From contig OX422201.1 of the NCBI GenBank assembly GCA_949130485.1, positions 2,826,516 through 2,890,515 on the forward strand: DNA of 64,000 bases. Direction: 5' to 3'. The translations under genes and the position numbers were made by a program. Below the pieces are notes generated by a model, which saw only the letters and a program-made list of their open reading frames with translations, had not been told where the DNA came from and did no database searches. Source of the stretch: Agelas oroides (lineage: Eukaryota; Porifera; Demospongiae; Agelasida; Agelasidae). Positions 54,501 to 64,000 of the stretch are shown in pieces. Within the stretch, counting starts at the first letter, position 1. Each line of letters starts with the position of its first letter.

Positions 54501-56365
54501 GGGATCAGAGAAAGCCATTTTGACTACCGTGGAGGTCCTATGAAGCTCGTTCAGGCCTGTACGAGTGCCTGGGAGATCCGCGAAAGCTATTTTGACTACC
54601 GTGAAGGTGCTGTGAAACTCGTGCACACCAGTTTGAGTGCCTGGAAGTTCCGAGAAAGCCATTTTGACTGCCGGGAAGGTCCTATAAAGCTCGTGCAGAC
54701 CTGTTTGAGAGACTGGAATGTATGAGAAAGCTATCTTGACTACCGAGGAGGCCCTGTAATGCTCGTACAGACCTATTAAAATGCAAAGGTGCGAAAAATC
54801 CGTTTTAACCACCGTGGAGGTCCTACGAAGCTCGTGTAGACCTGTTTGAGTGCCTAGGAGACCCGAGAAAGCCATTTTGACTACGGTGGAGGTCCTATGA
54901 AGCTCGTGCAGACCTGTTTGAGTGCCTAGGAGACCCGAGAAAGCCGTTTTGACTATGGTGGAGGTCCTGTGAAGCTCGTTCAGGCCTGTTTGAGTGCCTG
55001 GGAGATCCGAGAAAGCCATTTTGACTACCGTAGAGGTGCTGTGAAGCTCGTGCAAACCAGTTTGAGTGCCTGGAAATTGCGAGAAAGCCATTATGACTAT
55101 ATGGGAGGTCCTGCAAAGATCGTGCATGCCTGTTTGAGACTATGGAAGGGACGAGAAAACTATGTTGACAACCATGGAGGCTCTATACAGCTCATAAAGA
55201 CTTATTAAAGTGTCAGGAAGGTCCGAAATATCCGTTTTAACCACCGTTGAGGTCTTTTGAAGCTCGTGTATAGTGCCTAGGAGACCCGGGAAAGCCATTT
55301 TGACTACCGTGGAGGTCCTAATGAAGCTCGTTCAGGCCTGTATGAGTGCCTGAGAGATCAGAGAAAGCCATTTTGACTACCGTGGAGGTCCTATGAAGCT
55401 CGTTCAGGCCTGTACGAGTGCCTGGGAGATTCGAGAAAGCCATTTGCACTACCGTGGAGGTGCTGTGAAACTCGTCCAAACCAGTTTGACTACCGTAAAG
55501 CTCGTGCAGACCTGTTTGAGAGACTGGAAAGTGCGAGAAAGCTATCTTGACTACTGAGGAGGCCCTGTAAAGCTCGTGCAGACCTATTAAAGTGCGAAGG
55601 TCCAAAAAATCTGCTTTAACCACCGTGGAGGTCCTATGAAGCTCGTGCAGACCTGTTTAAGTGCCTAGAAGGCCCTAGAGGCCATTTTGAATGCCGTGGA
55701 GGTCCTACGAAGCTCGTTCAGGCCTGTTTAAGTGCCTAGAAGGCCCTAGAGGCCATTTTGAATGCCGTGGAGGTCCTACGAAGCTCGTTCAGGCCTGTTT
55801 GAGTGCCTGGAAAATCCGAGAAAGCCATTTTGACTACCGTGGAGGTACTGTAAAGCTCGTGCAGGCCTGTTTGAGTGCCTGGAAGGTACGACAAAGCTAT
55901 TTTGGCTACCGTGGAGGTCCAGTAAAGCTCGAAGAAACCTATTGAAGTGCCGGCAAGGTCTGAAAAAGGAGTATTAACCACCGTGGAGTTCGTACGAGGC
56001 TCGTGCAGACCTGTTTGGCTAATTAAGAAACACTAGAAAGCCGTTTTGACTACCGAGGAGGTCCTATGAAGGTCGTCTAGGCCTGTTTGAGTGCCTGGGA
56101 GATCCGACAAAGCCATTTTGACCACCGTCGAGTTCTTGTTAAGCTCGTACAGGCCTGTTTGAGTGCCTGCAAGGTACGACAGAGCCATTTTGACTACCAT
56201 GGAAGTCCTGTAAAGTTCGTACAGACCTATTCTAGTGCCGGGAATGTCCGAAAAAACTACCGTGGTGGTCCTATGAAGCTCGTACAGACCTGTTTGAGTG
56301 CCTAGCAGACCCGACAAAGCCGTTTTGACTACGGTGGAAGTCCTATGAAGCTCGTTCAGACATGT
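51536..56365. repeat. satellite A array 3 (72-bp units, about 67 copies, 429-bp higher-order unit)
   Basis: The most regular part is 53440-55600, where a shortened 69-bp monomer (marker AAAGTGCGAAGG) recurs at 53522, 53951, 54349, 54778, 55207 and 55589. Three of the five intervals are exactly 429 bp, i.e. five 72-bp monomers and one of 69. Minus-strand frames of 262 and 309 codons result from this regularity. Confidence 0.95.
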
Positions 56366-57085
56366 TTGAGGATCGAGAAAGCAGTTTTTACCACTGCGGA
56401 TGTGGTGTGAAGTTCGTCCAAGCCTGTTTAAGTGCCAGTGAAAGTCGAGAAAGCAGTTTTCACCACAGTGGAGTTTCTGTGAAGCTCGTGCAGGCCAGTT
56501 TAAGTGCCAGGAAACAACGGGAAAGATGTTTTATCCACCGTGGATGACATGTGAAGATCTTTCAGGCCAGTTTAAGTGCCAGGAAGGATCGAGGGAGCAG
56601 TTTTCACCACTGCAAAGTTGCTGTGAAGTTCGTGCAAGCCTGTTTAAGTCCCAGGAAACATCGAGAAAGCTCATTTAACCACCGTGGATAACCTGTGAAG
56701 CACGTGGAGGCCTGTATAAGTGCCAGGAAAGGTCGAGAAAGCAGTTTTCACCACAGTGGAGTTTCTGTGAAGCTCGTGCAGGCCTGTTTAAGTGCCAGGA
56801 AACATCGAGAAAGCTGTTTTAACCACCGTGGATGACCTGTGAAGCTCCTGCAGGCCTGTTTAAGTACCAGGAAGGATAGAGGAAGCAGTTTTCTCCACTG
56901 CGAAGGTGCTGTGAAGTTTGTGCAAGCCGGTTTAAGTGCCAGGCAACATCAAGAAAGGTGTTTTAACCATCATAGATGACTTGTGAAGCTCGTGGAGGCC
57001 TGTATAAATGCCAGGAAAGATCTAGAAAGCAGTTTTCATCACTGTGGGGTTTCTGTGAAGCTCGTGCAGGTCTGTTTAAGGTGGC
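56366..57085. repeat. satellite C, array 1 (72-bp units, about 10 copies)
   Basis: A related 72-bp unit: GTGGAGTTTCTGTGAAGCTC, GTGCAGGCCTGTTTAAGTGC, CAGGAAACATCGAGAAAGCT, GTTTTAACCACC. It keeps the GTGAAGCTCGTGCAGGCCTG core of satellite A. Two unit types (..AAAGCAGTTTTCACCACT and ..AAAGCTGTTTTAACCACC) often alternate, giving a 144-bp dimer. Confidence 0.95.
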
Positions 57086-57312
57086 GGTGGAAGTCTTTCT
57101 GCGGAGGTTAACGAAAACATAAACCTGGGTTACAGTCAGGACCAGTGTTACTCCTAGTTTCAGGGTTAGGGTTTGGTTTAGGGCAATCTTGCTTTGCCTA
57201 ATTTTAAAAAGGGTTTTAGTAGCTCATTAATATATTCATGACCCAAAATTGCCAGTGAATTTTTTGAAATGTGCATTCATTTGGTGCAGTCAAAGTTGTC
57301 CATTCCAAGAGT

Positions 57313-57631
57313 AGTGACAACAGTGGCGTAGCTAAGGTAGGGCCTGGTAGGGCCTAGGCCCTACCAACTGCTGCAAGTGCCCTACCAACTGGAGCCCTAC
57401 CGTCCGGCTTTCTCACTTACTGGAGCTACACAACCGCCAGTGTAACAGTGCTGTACGTACCGTCGTACGTAGCTTCGTTCGAGCAACCGCCAGGCACGCT
57501 GGGCTTCTCTTCGTCTACTGAGTACGACAACATGTGTCTACAAACCACGCCTACCCAAGTACATGTCTCGTTCCCAGTCCGTACTTGTGCCCTACCAACT
57601 GTCAGCTTCTAGCTACGCCACTGAGTGACAA
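57313..57631. mobile_element. hAT MITE with exact 8-bp TSD
   Basis: AGTGACAA (57313-57320 and 57624-57631) flanks CAGTGGCGTAGCTA and its inverse TAGCTACGCCACTG. The 8-bp duplication and these ends are diagnostic for hAT. The element is 303 bp. Its interior repeats the words GCCCTACCAACTG and TAGGGCCTGGTAGGGCCTAG and has no coding capacity. Confidence 0.92.
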
Positions 57632-58224
57632 ACATTAGTCTAGCCTGACTTTGAGAGTAGCTCTGAACAAAAGCTGGCACAGACTGATTTGAGATACATT
57701 GGTGGTTAGGACGCTACCTACAGTGAGCGTATAGATGCGTCCATCGAGCAGCTTGTCTACGCGAGGGGCTCATTCACGAGTGCAAGCAAGCATTACTAGC
57801 CCCACCTCTCCCCCTTATGTCGCTAAACAACTCACGGCTCTGTTCCACACACAACCACTCTTTAGCTTTCTTCTCTACGGCAACGTAGTACCAACGATAT
57901 ATTGCGCATTCTAATTAAAGCCCAGCCCAGCACTCGAAAAACCGGGCCACGATCACCTGCTAGGCTTGGCATACGATCGCAAGACCTGGGCCTGCCCAAT
58001 GAGTACAGTCCTGGCCACTGTGGCCTTTCTGCTGCTTCTAGACACAAGCTTGCTTTCACAAGCCGGCACTACATACTACTCACAGCTACTGACTCTACAG
58101 CACGCTACTAAACTCCTTTTTCTTTTCTTTTTTTTTTCTTTTCTTTTTTTTAAGTCGATCTAAGCTTATCTTCAAAGTTCCGACCACTACATGAAGGGTT
58201 CCACTGGGCCACATCTTAACTAAC
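57632..58224. other. no gene seen
   Basis: Contains short frames without features and a CTTTT-rich run near 58118-58150. No supported gene. Confidence 0.45.
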
Positions 58225-59116
58225 TTAAGGTAATGTGGCAGTGAAATTTATTTTTTCATGTTCTGTATATTTTTGGAATCCTTGCTGTGTGCTGATAATA
58301 AAAAATATTTTTGGGGAATTTTTTATGTAAAAGGGGAGGGGCTAGGTAGCAAATAATGTTAATTCGGTGCTGACTTTGAGCAAAAATTATGCCAGTTGTG
58401 AGCAGCGGAGAGTACCCATTCCACCTTTGCAAGGTGAGTTTCCACGAGTACTACAAATTTACGTTAGCTTTTTCAGTAAAATTGCTCCACTGGCTAGCGG
58501 TGTGCGCTTGAAAACGCGATTTGGAGACGGCCCTGGCGCTCTGGCTGACAGTTACGCAGTGGAAAATCCTAACGTAGATTTCGAAGACTTGTCCCATACA
58601 TCTCAGCGCACCAAGTCGTGTTTGCAACCTTCACGTCGTTGTGGCATAATCGCACTACCGGAATCGCAGCACGGTAATTCCGGTAGTGCGATTATGCCAC
58701 AACGACGTGAAGGTTGCAAACACGACTTGGTGCGCTGAGATGTATGGGACAAGTCTTCGAAATCTACGTTAGGATTTTCCACTGCGTAACTGTCAGCCAG
58801 AGCGCCAGGGCCGTCTCCAAATCGCGTTTTCAAGCGCACACCGCTAGCCAGTGGAGCAATTTTACTGAAAAAGCTAACGTAAATTTGTAGTACTCGTGGA
58901 AACTCACCTTGCAAAGGTGGAATGGGTACTCTCCGCTGCTCACAACTGGCATAATTTTTGCTCAAAGTCAGCACCGAATTAACATTATTTGCTACCTAGC
59001 CCCTCCCCTTTTACATAAAAAATTCCCCAAAAATATTTTTTATTATCAGCACACAGCAAGGATTCCAAAAATATACAGAACATGAAAAAATAAATTTCAC
59101 TGCCACATTACCTTAA
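58225..59116. mobile_element. 884-bp perfect palindrome with TTAA flanks
   Basis: TTAA (58225-58228) precedes GGTAATGTGGCAGTG and TTAA (59113-59116) follows CACTGCCACATTACC. Two 436-bp arms (58229-58664, 58677-59112) are reverse complements with no indel and no mismatch that I could find, around a 12-nt spacer CGCAGCACGGTA. Each arm holds a ~99-codon open stretch containing DGPGALADSYAVENPNVDFE, so the same peptide is read from both strands. TTAA flanks fit piggyBac-type target duplication, but the known piggyBac end motif is absent. A foldback element or a recent inverted duplication are alternatives. Confidence 0.9.
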
Positions 59117-59294
59117 TTATAAACTGATTATTGTGCCGACAGGAAATGGGGAAAATCCACAATTTTACGGATAGTGAACGGTTGAAGACTCCCAAAACTG
59201 ACAATGCGCTAAAATTTTAACAAGACAAAAACGTCTATCAGCTTGGATTCCAGGTTTGTCGACCTTGAAAGTAACAGGGTTCTCTGCCACCTTT

Positions 59295-60965
59295 CAAGTG
59301 CCAGGAAACATCGAGAAAGCTGTTTTAACCACGTTGAATGACCTGTGAAGCTCGTGGAGGCCGGTATAAGTGACTGGAAAGATCGAGAAAGCAGTTTTCA
59401 CCACTGTGGAGTTTCTGTAAAGCTCGTGCAGGCCTGTTTAAGTGCCAGGAAACATCGAGAAAGCTGTTTTAACCACCGTAGATGACTTGTGAAGCTCGTG
59501 CAGGCCTGTTTATGTGCCAAGAAAGATCGAGAAAGCAGTTTTCACCTGCTGTGAAACTCGTGCAAGCCTGTTTAAGTGCCAGGAAACATCGTTAAAGCAG
59601 TTTTCACCACTAAGGAGGTGCTGTGAAACACGTGCAAGCCTGTTTAAATGCCAGGAAACATCGAGAAAGCTCTTTTAACTACCGTGGAGAACCTGTGAAG
59701 CACGTGGAGGCCTGGAAAGATCTAGAAAGCAGTTTTCATCACTATTGAGGTGGTGTGAAGTTCTTGCAAGCCTGGTTAAATGCTAGGAAACATCGAGAAA
59801 GCACTTTTCACCACTGGGGAGGTGCTGTGAAGTTCGTGCAAGCCTGTTTATATGCCAGGAAAGATCGAGAAAGCTGTGATGCTCGTGACCTGTGATGCTC
59901 GTGCAGGCTTGTTTAAGTGCCAGGAGGGATCGAGAAAGCAGTTTTCACCACTGGGGAGGTGCTGTGAATCTCGTGCAGGCCTGGTTAAGAACCAGGAGAT
60001 ATCGAGAAAGCAGTTTTCACCACTGGGAAGGAGCTGTGAAGTTCGTGCAGGCCTGTTTATGTGCCAGGAAACATCGAGAAATCTGTTTTAACCACCGTGG
60101 ATGACCTGTGAAGCTCGTGGAGGCCTGCGTAAGTGCCAGGAAAGATCGAGAAAGCAGTTTTCACCACTGTGGAGTTTCTGTGAAGGTCGTGCAGGCCATT
60201 TTAAGTGCCAGGAAACATCGGGAATGCTCTTTTCACCACCGTGGAGAACCTGTGAAGCAAGTAGAGGCCTGTATAAGTGCCAGGAATGATCGAGAAAGCT
60301 GTTTAAACTACCGGGGATTTTTTACATTTTTTACATTTTTTATTTATGAAAATTTTAATGCAAAGGATGCATAAGGGTTGGTGAGATAGCTCAATGGCTA
60401 GTAAAGGTGACCTTCCCCAAATCGAGAGCACTGTTTTAACCACCGTGGATAACCTGTGAAGCACGTGGAGGCCTGTATAAGTGTCATGAAATCTCGAGAA
60501 AGCAGTTTTAACCACTGTGGAGGTGCTGTGAATCTCGTGCTTGCCTGTTAAGTGCCAACGAAACATCGAGAAAGCTGTTTTAACCAACGTGGATGACCTG
60601 TGAAGCCCGTGAAGGCCTGTATAAGTGCCAGGAATGATCGAGAAAGCAGTTTACACCACTGTGGAGGTTCTGTATAAGTGCCAGGAAGGAGAGAGAAAGC
60701 AGTTTTCGCCACTGCGGCGGTGGTGTGAAGTTCGTACAAGCCTGTTTAAGTACCAGAAAACATCGAGAGCACTGTTTTAACCACCGTGGATGACCTGTGA
60801 AGCTCGTGGAAGACTGTATAATGCCAGTAAGGATCGAGAATGCAGTTTACACCAGTGCGGAGGTGCTGTGAAGTTCTTCCAAGACTGTTTAAGTGCCAGG
60901 AAATATCGAGAAAGCTCGTTTAACCACCGTGGAGAACCTGTGAAGCACGTAGAGGCCTGTATAAG
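59295..60965. repeat. satellite C, array 2 (72-bp units, about 23 copies)
   Basis: Same unit as at 56366, again with alternating CAGTTTTCACC and CTGTTTTAACC monomers and a class with GTGGATGACCTGTGAAGCTC plus GTGGAGGCCTGTATAAGTGC. It is interrupted at 60312-60425 and ends at a LINE. Confidence 0.95.
60312..60425. mobile_element. short insertion with tRNA A-box-like sequence
   Basis: A TTTTTTACATTTTTTACATT run is followed by GGTTGGTGAGATAGCTCAATGG, in which TAGCTCAATGG (60387-60397) nearly matches the RNA polymerase III A box. The corresponding satellite copy near 63020 lacks the insert. It is likely a truncated tRNA-derived SINE; no clear B box. Confidence 0.5.
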
Positions 60966-62845
60966 AAGCTCTTTTTTCAAAACCTCAATCCTCACAATAA
61001 CAAGCAGTTCTGGAAGGCAATGAAGTATCTTTGCAAGCAAAGCTCCTCCATCCCTAATCTCTCCTACAACAGTGTTGTATCCACTATGGACCAGGAGAAA
61101 GCAAACATGCTAAATGACTACTTCTCAAAGTGCTTCAACAGAGCACTACCTTCCCTGCAAGCCACAGACTGCCTCAACTATCCTCTTGCTGATGACTGCC
61201 CCGATGAGATCCTGTGCACAGAGTCAGAAGTAACTGAACTCTTGATGACCCTTGATATAGCTAAAGCCAGTGGCCCTGATGGTATCTCTGCGAGGATGTT
61301 AAGAGAAACTGCAGAGCACATCTCCCCATCACTGACAAAAATTTTTAACCTATCCATCAAGACCGGATCATTTCCTTCACTCTGGAAAAAGTCAAGCATT
61401 GTTCCGATCCCAAAAGCCAATGACAACCATGATCCATCTAACTACAGGCCCATATCTTTACTATCTATCTTGGGGAAACTATTGGAGAAACATGTTCACC
61501 ACATTATTGCCAAGCATGTGTGCACAAACCCACAGTTTGCCAATGTACAGTGGGGATTCCAAAGTGGAAAGTCTACCGTAACAGCCTTGCTAGCAACAAC
61601 CTATGACTGGTTTCAAATGTTGGACTCTGGAAAAGAGGTGTGTGCTGTTTTCTTTGACATCCAGAAAGCATTTGATACAATTCCTCACCATGCACTCATG
61701 CAGAAACTACAGTACGCAGGTCTTAACAACCACATCCTACATTGGATTTGCAGCTACTTGACAGATAGAGAGCAGAACGTACTTGTGAATGGTGCTACCT
61801 CCAATTCCCTGCCCGTCATTTCTGGAGTCCCACAGGGATCTGTACTAGGGCCATTACTGTTTCTAATTTACATAGATGGAGTCACTTCAACCCCTCTGTC
61901 TGATGGCAGTAAAATGACCTTGTACGCTGATGATATGCTATTGTACAGACAAATTGAATCACACCAGGACTATCAAAAACTACAAGATGATATACACTCC
62001 ATCTCAGAATGGGTGTCTGCTAATCACCTCCATCTCAATGTAAGAAAGTGTAAAACTATGCTCATATCTAGAAAGAGAACTCGTCTGGAAGCCCCACCAT
62101 TGTTGGTCAACGGACATACACTCAAACAAGTAGAATGTTTCAAGTATCTAGGGTTGTTGCTTACTTCCGACTTGTCATGGTCTCCACACATTGAAACCGC
62201 TTGCTCTAAGGCAAGGAAACTCTTGGGTATGACATATCGTCGCTTCTCAGAACATTCAAGTCCTGACACCCTGTTACATTTATATGAAAGCATGGTTCGA
62301 CCTCATCTTGAGTATGCCTCCCAAGTTTGGGACCCATACCTCCAGAAAGACATTAAACTACTAGAGGGAGTTCAAAAATTTGCTCTAAAGATATGTAGCA
62401 AGGACTATGATAGCAGCTACGAGGACCTACTTGATACATTTTAACTGCCTGAATTATCTACCAGGAGACTTTATCTCAGATTGTCATTACTTTTTAAGAT
62501 TGTTCACAGGTCGTACTATTTTCCTCCAAATATTTTTATACCCATGTCCTCCACATTGCGTTATGCCAAGCCATACCTGTATCGCCAGCCATTTGCACAC
62601 ACCAACTCCTTCCTTTACTCATTTGTGCCTCACACTATTTCTGATTGGAATGCTTTGCCCAGTTATGTAACCAATACAACTTCCCCTGCTAGTTTCAAAA
62701 ATGCACACTTTCATAAGTTTAACTTTAATATTAGCTTCCTTGTCATTTTGTTTGGTGATTTGTAATCGGGGTACTTTTCATTAGCTATGCTATCTTGTAT
62801 CCCTTGCTTTTTTTTGCATAAACTTTCATAGAAAAAAAAAAAAAA
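60966..62845 (+). mobile_element. young-looking 5'-truncated LINE in satellite C
   Basis: The satellite breaks after GGCCTGTATAAG (60965) and resumes at GTGCCAGGAAAGATC after a run of about 14 A at 62832-62846, in the same monomer phase. The poly(A) tail, 5' truncation and clean junctions are the signature of target-primed reverse transcription. Only one stop interrupts the coding part. Confidence 0.9.
60967..62765 (+). pseudogene. LINE ORF2 reverse transcriptase, one nonsense codon
   Basis: One frame runs from the 5' truncation (KLFFQNLNPHNNKQFWKAMK) through RT blocks in order: [87 protein letters not shown], the catalytic MTLYADDMLLYRQI and FKYLGLLLTSDLSWSPHIET. The motif HLEYASQVWDPYLQKDIKLL follows. 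TAA at 62442-62444 interrupts it, and the same frame then continues to LPELSTRRLYLRLSLLFKIV and the C-terminal FAHTNSFLYSFVPHTISDWN, ending TAA at about 62763. All RT catalytic Asp residues are present. The endonuclease and ORF1 are missing. The copy is CR1/L2-like. Confidence 0.92.
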
Positions 62846-64000
62846 GTGCCAGGAAAGATCGAGAAAGCAGTTTTCACCACTGGGGAGGTGCTGTGACGTT
62901 CGTGCAGGTCTGTTTATGCGCCAGGAAACATCGAGAAATCTGTTTTAACCACTGCGGATGACCTGTGAAGCACGTAGAGGCCTGTATAAGTGCCAGGAAT
63001 GATCGAGAAAGCTGTTTTAACTACCGGGGATAACCTGTGAAGCACGTGGAGGCCTGTATAAGTGTCATGAAATCTAGATAAAGCAGTTTTAACCACTGTG
63101 GAGGTGCTGTGAATCTCGTGCTTGCCTGTTAAGTGCCAACGAAACATCGAGAAAGCTGTTTTAACCAACGTGGATGACCTGTGAAGCCCGTGAAGGCCTG
63201 TATAAGTGCCAGGAATGATCGAGAAAGCAGTTTACACCACTGTGGAAGTTCTGTGAAGCTCGCGCAGGCCTCTTTTAGTGCAAGGAAGGATCGAGAAAGC
63301 AGTTTTCACCACATTGGAGATTCTGTGAAGCTCGTGTTGGCTTGTTTAAGTTCAAGGAAACATCGACAAAGCTCTTTAAACCACCGTAGAGAACCTGTGA
63401 TGCACGTGGAGGCCTCTATAAGTACAACGAAAGATCGAGAAAGCAGTTTTCAGCACTGGGGAGTTTATGTGAAGCTCATGCAGGCCTGTTTTAGTGCAAA
63501 GAAGGATCGAGAAAGCAGTTTTCACCACTGCGGAGGTCCTGTGAAGTTCGAGCAGGCCTGTTTATGTGCGAGTAAGCATCGAGAAAGCTGTTTTAACCAC
63601 CGTGGATAATCTGTGAACCTCGTGGAGGCCTGTATAAGTGCCAGGAAAGATCGAGAAAGCAGTTTACCCCACTGTGGAGGATCTGTGTAGCTCATACAGG
63701 CCTGTTTAAGTGCAAGGAAGGATCGAGAAAGCATTTTTCACCACTGCGGAGGTGCTGTGAAGTTCGTGCAGGCCTATTTATGTGCCAAGAAACATCGAGA
63801 AAACTGTTTTAACCACCTTGGATGACCTGTGAAGCTCGTGGAAGCCTGTATAAGTGCCAGGAAAGATCGAGAAAGCAGTTTTCACAACTGTGGAGGTACT
63901 GTGAAACTCGTACAAGCCTGGTTCAGGGCCAGGTGACATCGAGAAAGCAGTTTTCACCACTGTGGAAGTGCTGTGAAGTTCGTGCAGGCCTGTTTATATG
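62846..64000. repeat. satellite C, array 3 (72-bp units, about 16 copies, continues past the window)
   Basis: Continues the same monomer phase interrupted by the LINE. The stretch 63028-63245 is almost identical to 60440-60665, including the rare words AAGTGTCATGAAATCT and GCCAACGAAACATCG. Confidence 0.95.

Noticed and set aside
53440..55127. 262- and 309-codon minus-strand open frames with 24-residue repeats
   Set aside because: They are the stop-free frame of a 72-bp satellite with a 429-bp higher-order unit. Similar frames exist on the other strand and no start, signal or domain is seen.
58367..58974. Two 123-codon proteins on opposite strands sharing 99 residues
   Set aside because: They are the same sequence read from the two arms of the palindrome and run across its centre; not independent genes.

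Overview
The window looks like a repeat-dominated stretch of an animal genome, most likely a non-bilaterian marine invertebrate such as a sponge. The evidence is introns of 40-80 nt with GT..AG ends, an animal-type UDP-glucose dehydrogenase, many degraded LINEs including one whose ORF1 carries a PHD finger, Penelope-like and Crypton-like remnants, hAT and Mutator-like MITEs with target-site duplications, and very long 72-bp satellite arrays. Nothing suggests a bacterial or viral genome. The sponge assignment is inference from repeat style, not proof.

Layout. 1-7 kb: short mobile-element remnants (a GCATAAT-ended element, a Penelope GIY-YIG fragment, a tRNA-like SINE, hAT-type MITEs) in otherwise featureless DNA. 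7.98-9.39 kb: an intact intronless UGDH coding region, the only clearly functional protein gene. 10.66-14.05 kb: a frame-disrupted gene with zinc-binding N-terminal modules, a Ser-rich coding minisatellite and a C-terminal tesmin/TSO1-like CXC domain; this type of gene recurs in invertebrate genomes and may belong to a transposon. 14.7-16.3 kb: four mobile elements inserted one inside another, each with inverted ends and a recognisable target duplication. 17.6-18.0 kb: a 21-bp-period TTTATAAA array. 18.2-31 kb: GCATAAT and Mutator-like MITEs, several LINE fragments, a decayed Crypton-like tyrosine recombinase and a RecQ-helicase-like fragment.

32.1-64 kb is essentially one satellite domain. 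Satellite B (about 52 bp) runs 32.1-35.7 kb, is split by a LINE, and passes directly into satellite A (72 bp), which with variant C (72 bp, partly organised as 144-bp dimers) fills most of 38.6-64 kb. The arrays are interrupted by a truncated P2X7-type zinc domain gene, by LINEs (one with an internal inversion and an 864-bp module flanked by 84-bp direct repeats), by a second copy of that module, by an hAT MITE with a perfect 8-bp duplication, and by an 884-bp palindrome with TTAA flanks. Because the monomers are 72 bp (24 codons) and free of stops in some frames, long apparent open frames appear on both strands; I do not call these genes.

The genes do not form a pathway. UGDH acts in cytosolic UDP-glucuronate synthesis for glycosaminoglycans; nearly everything else is mobile DNA, its debris, or satellite. 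Most coordinates of repeat boundaries are hand-read and good to a few bases for terminal repeats, and to tens of bases for array edges and LINE 5' ends.
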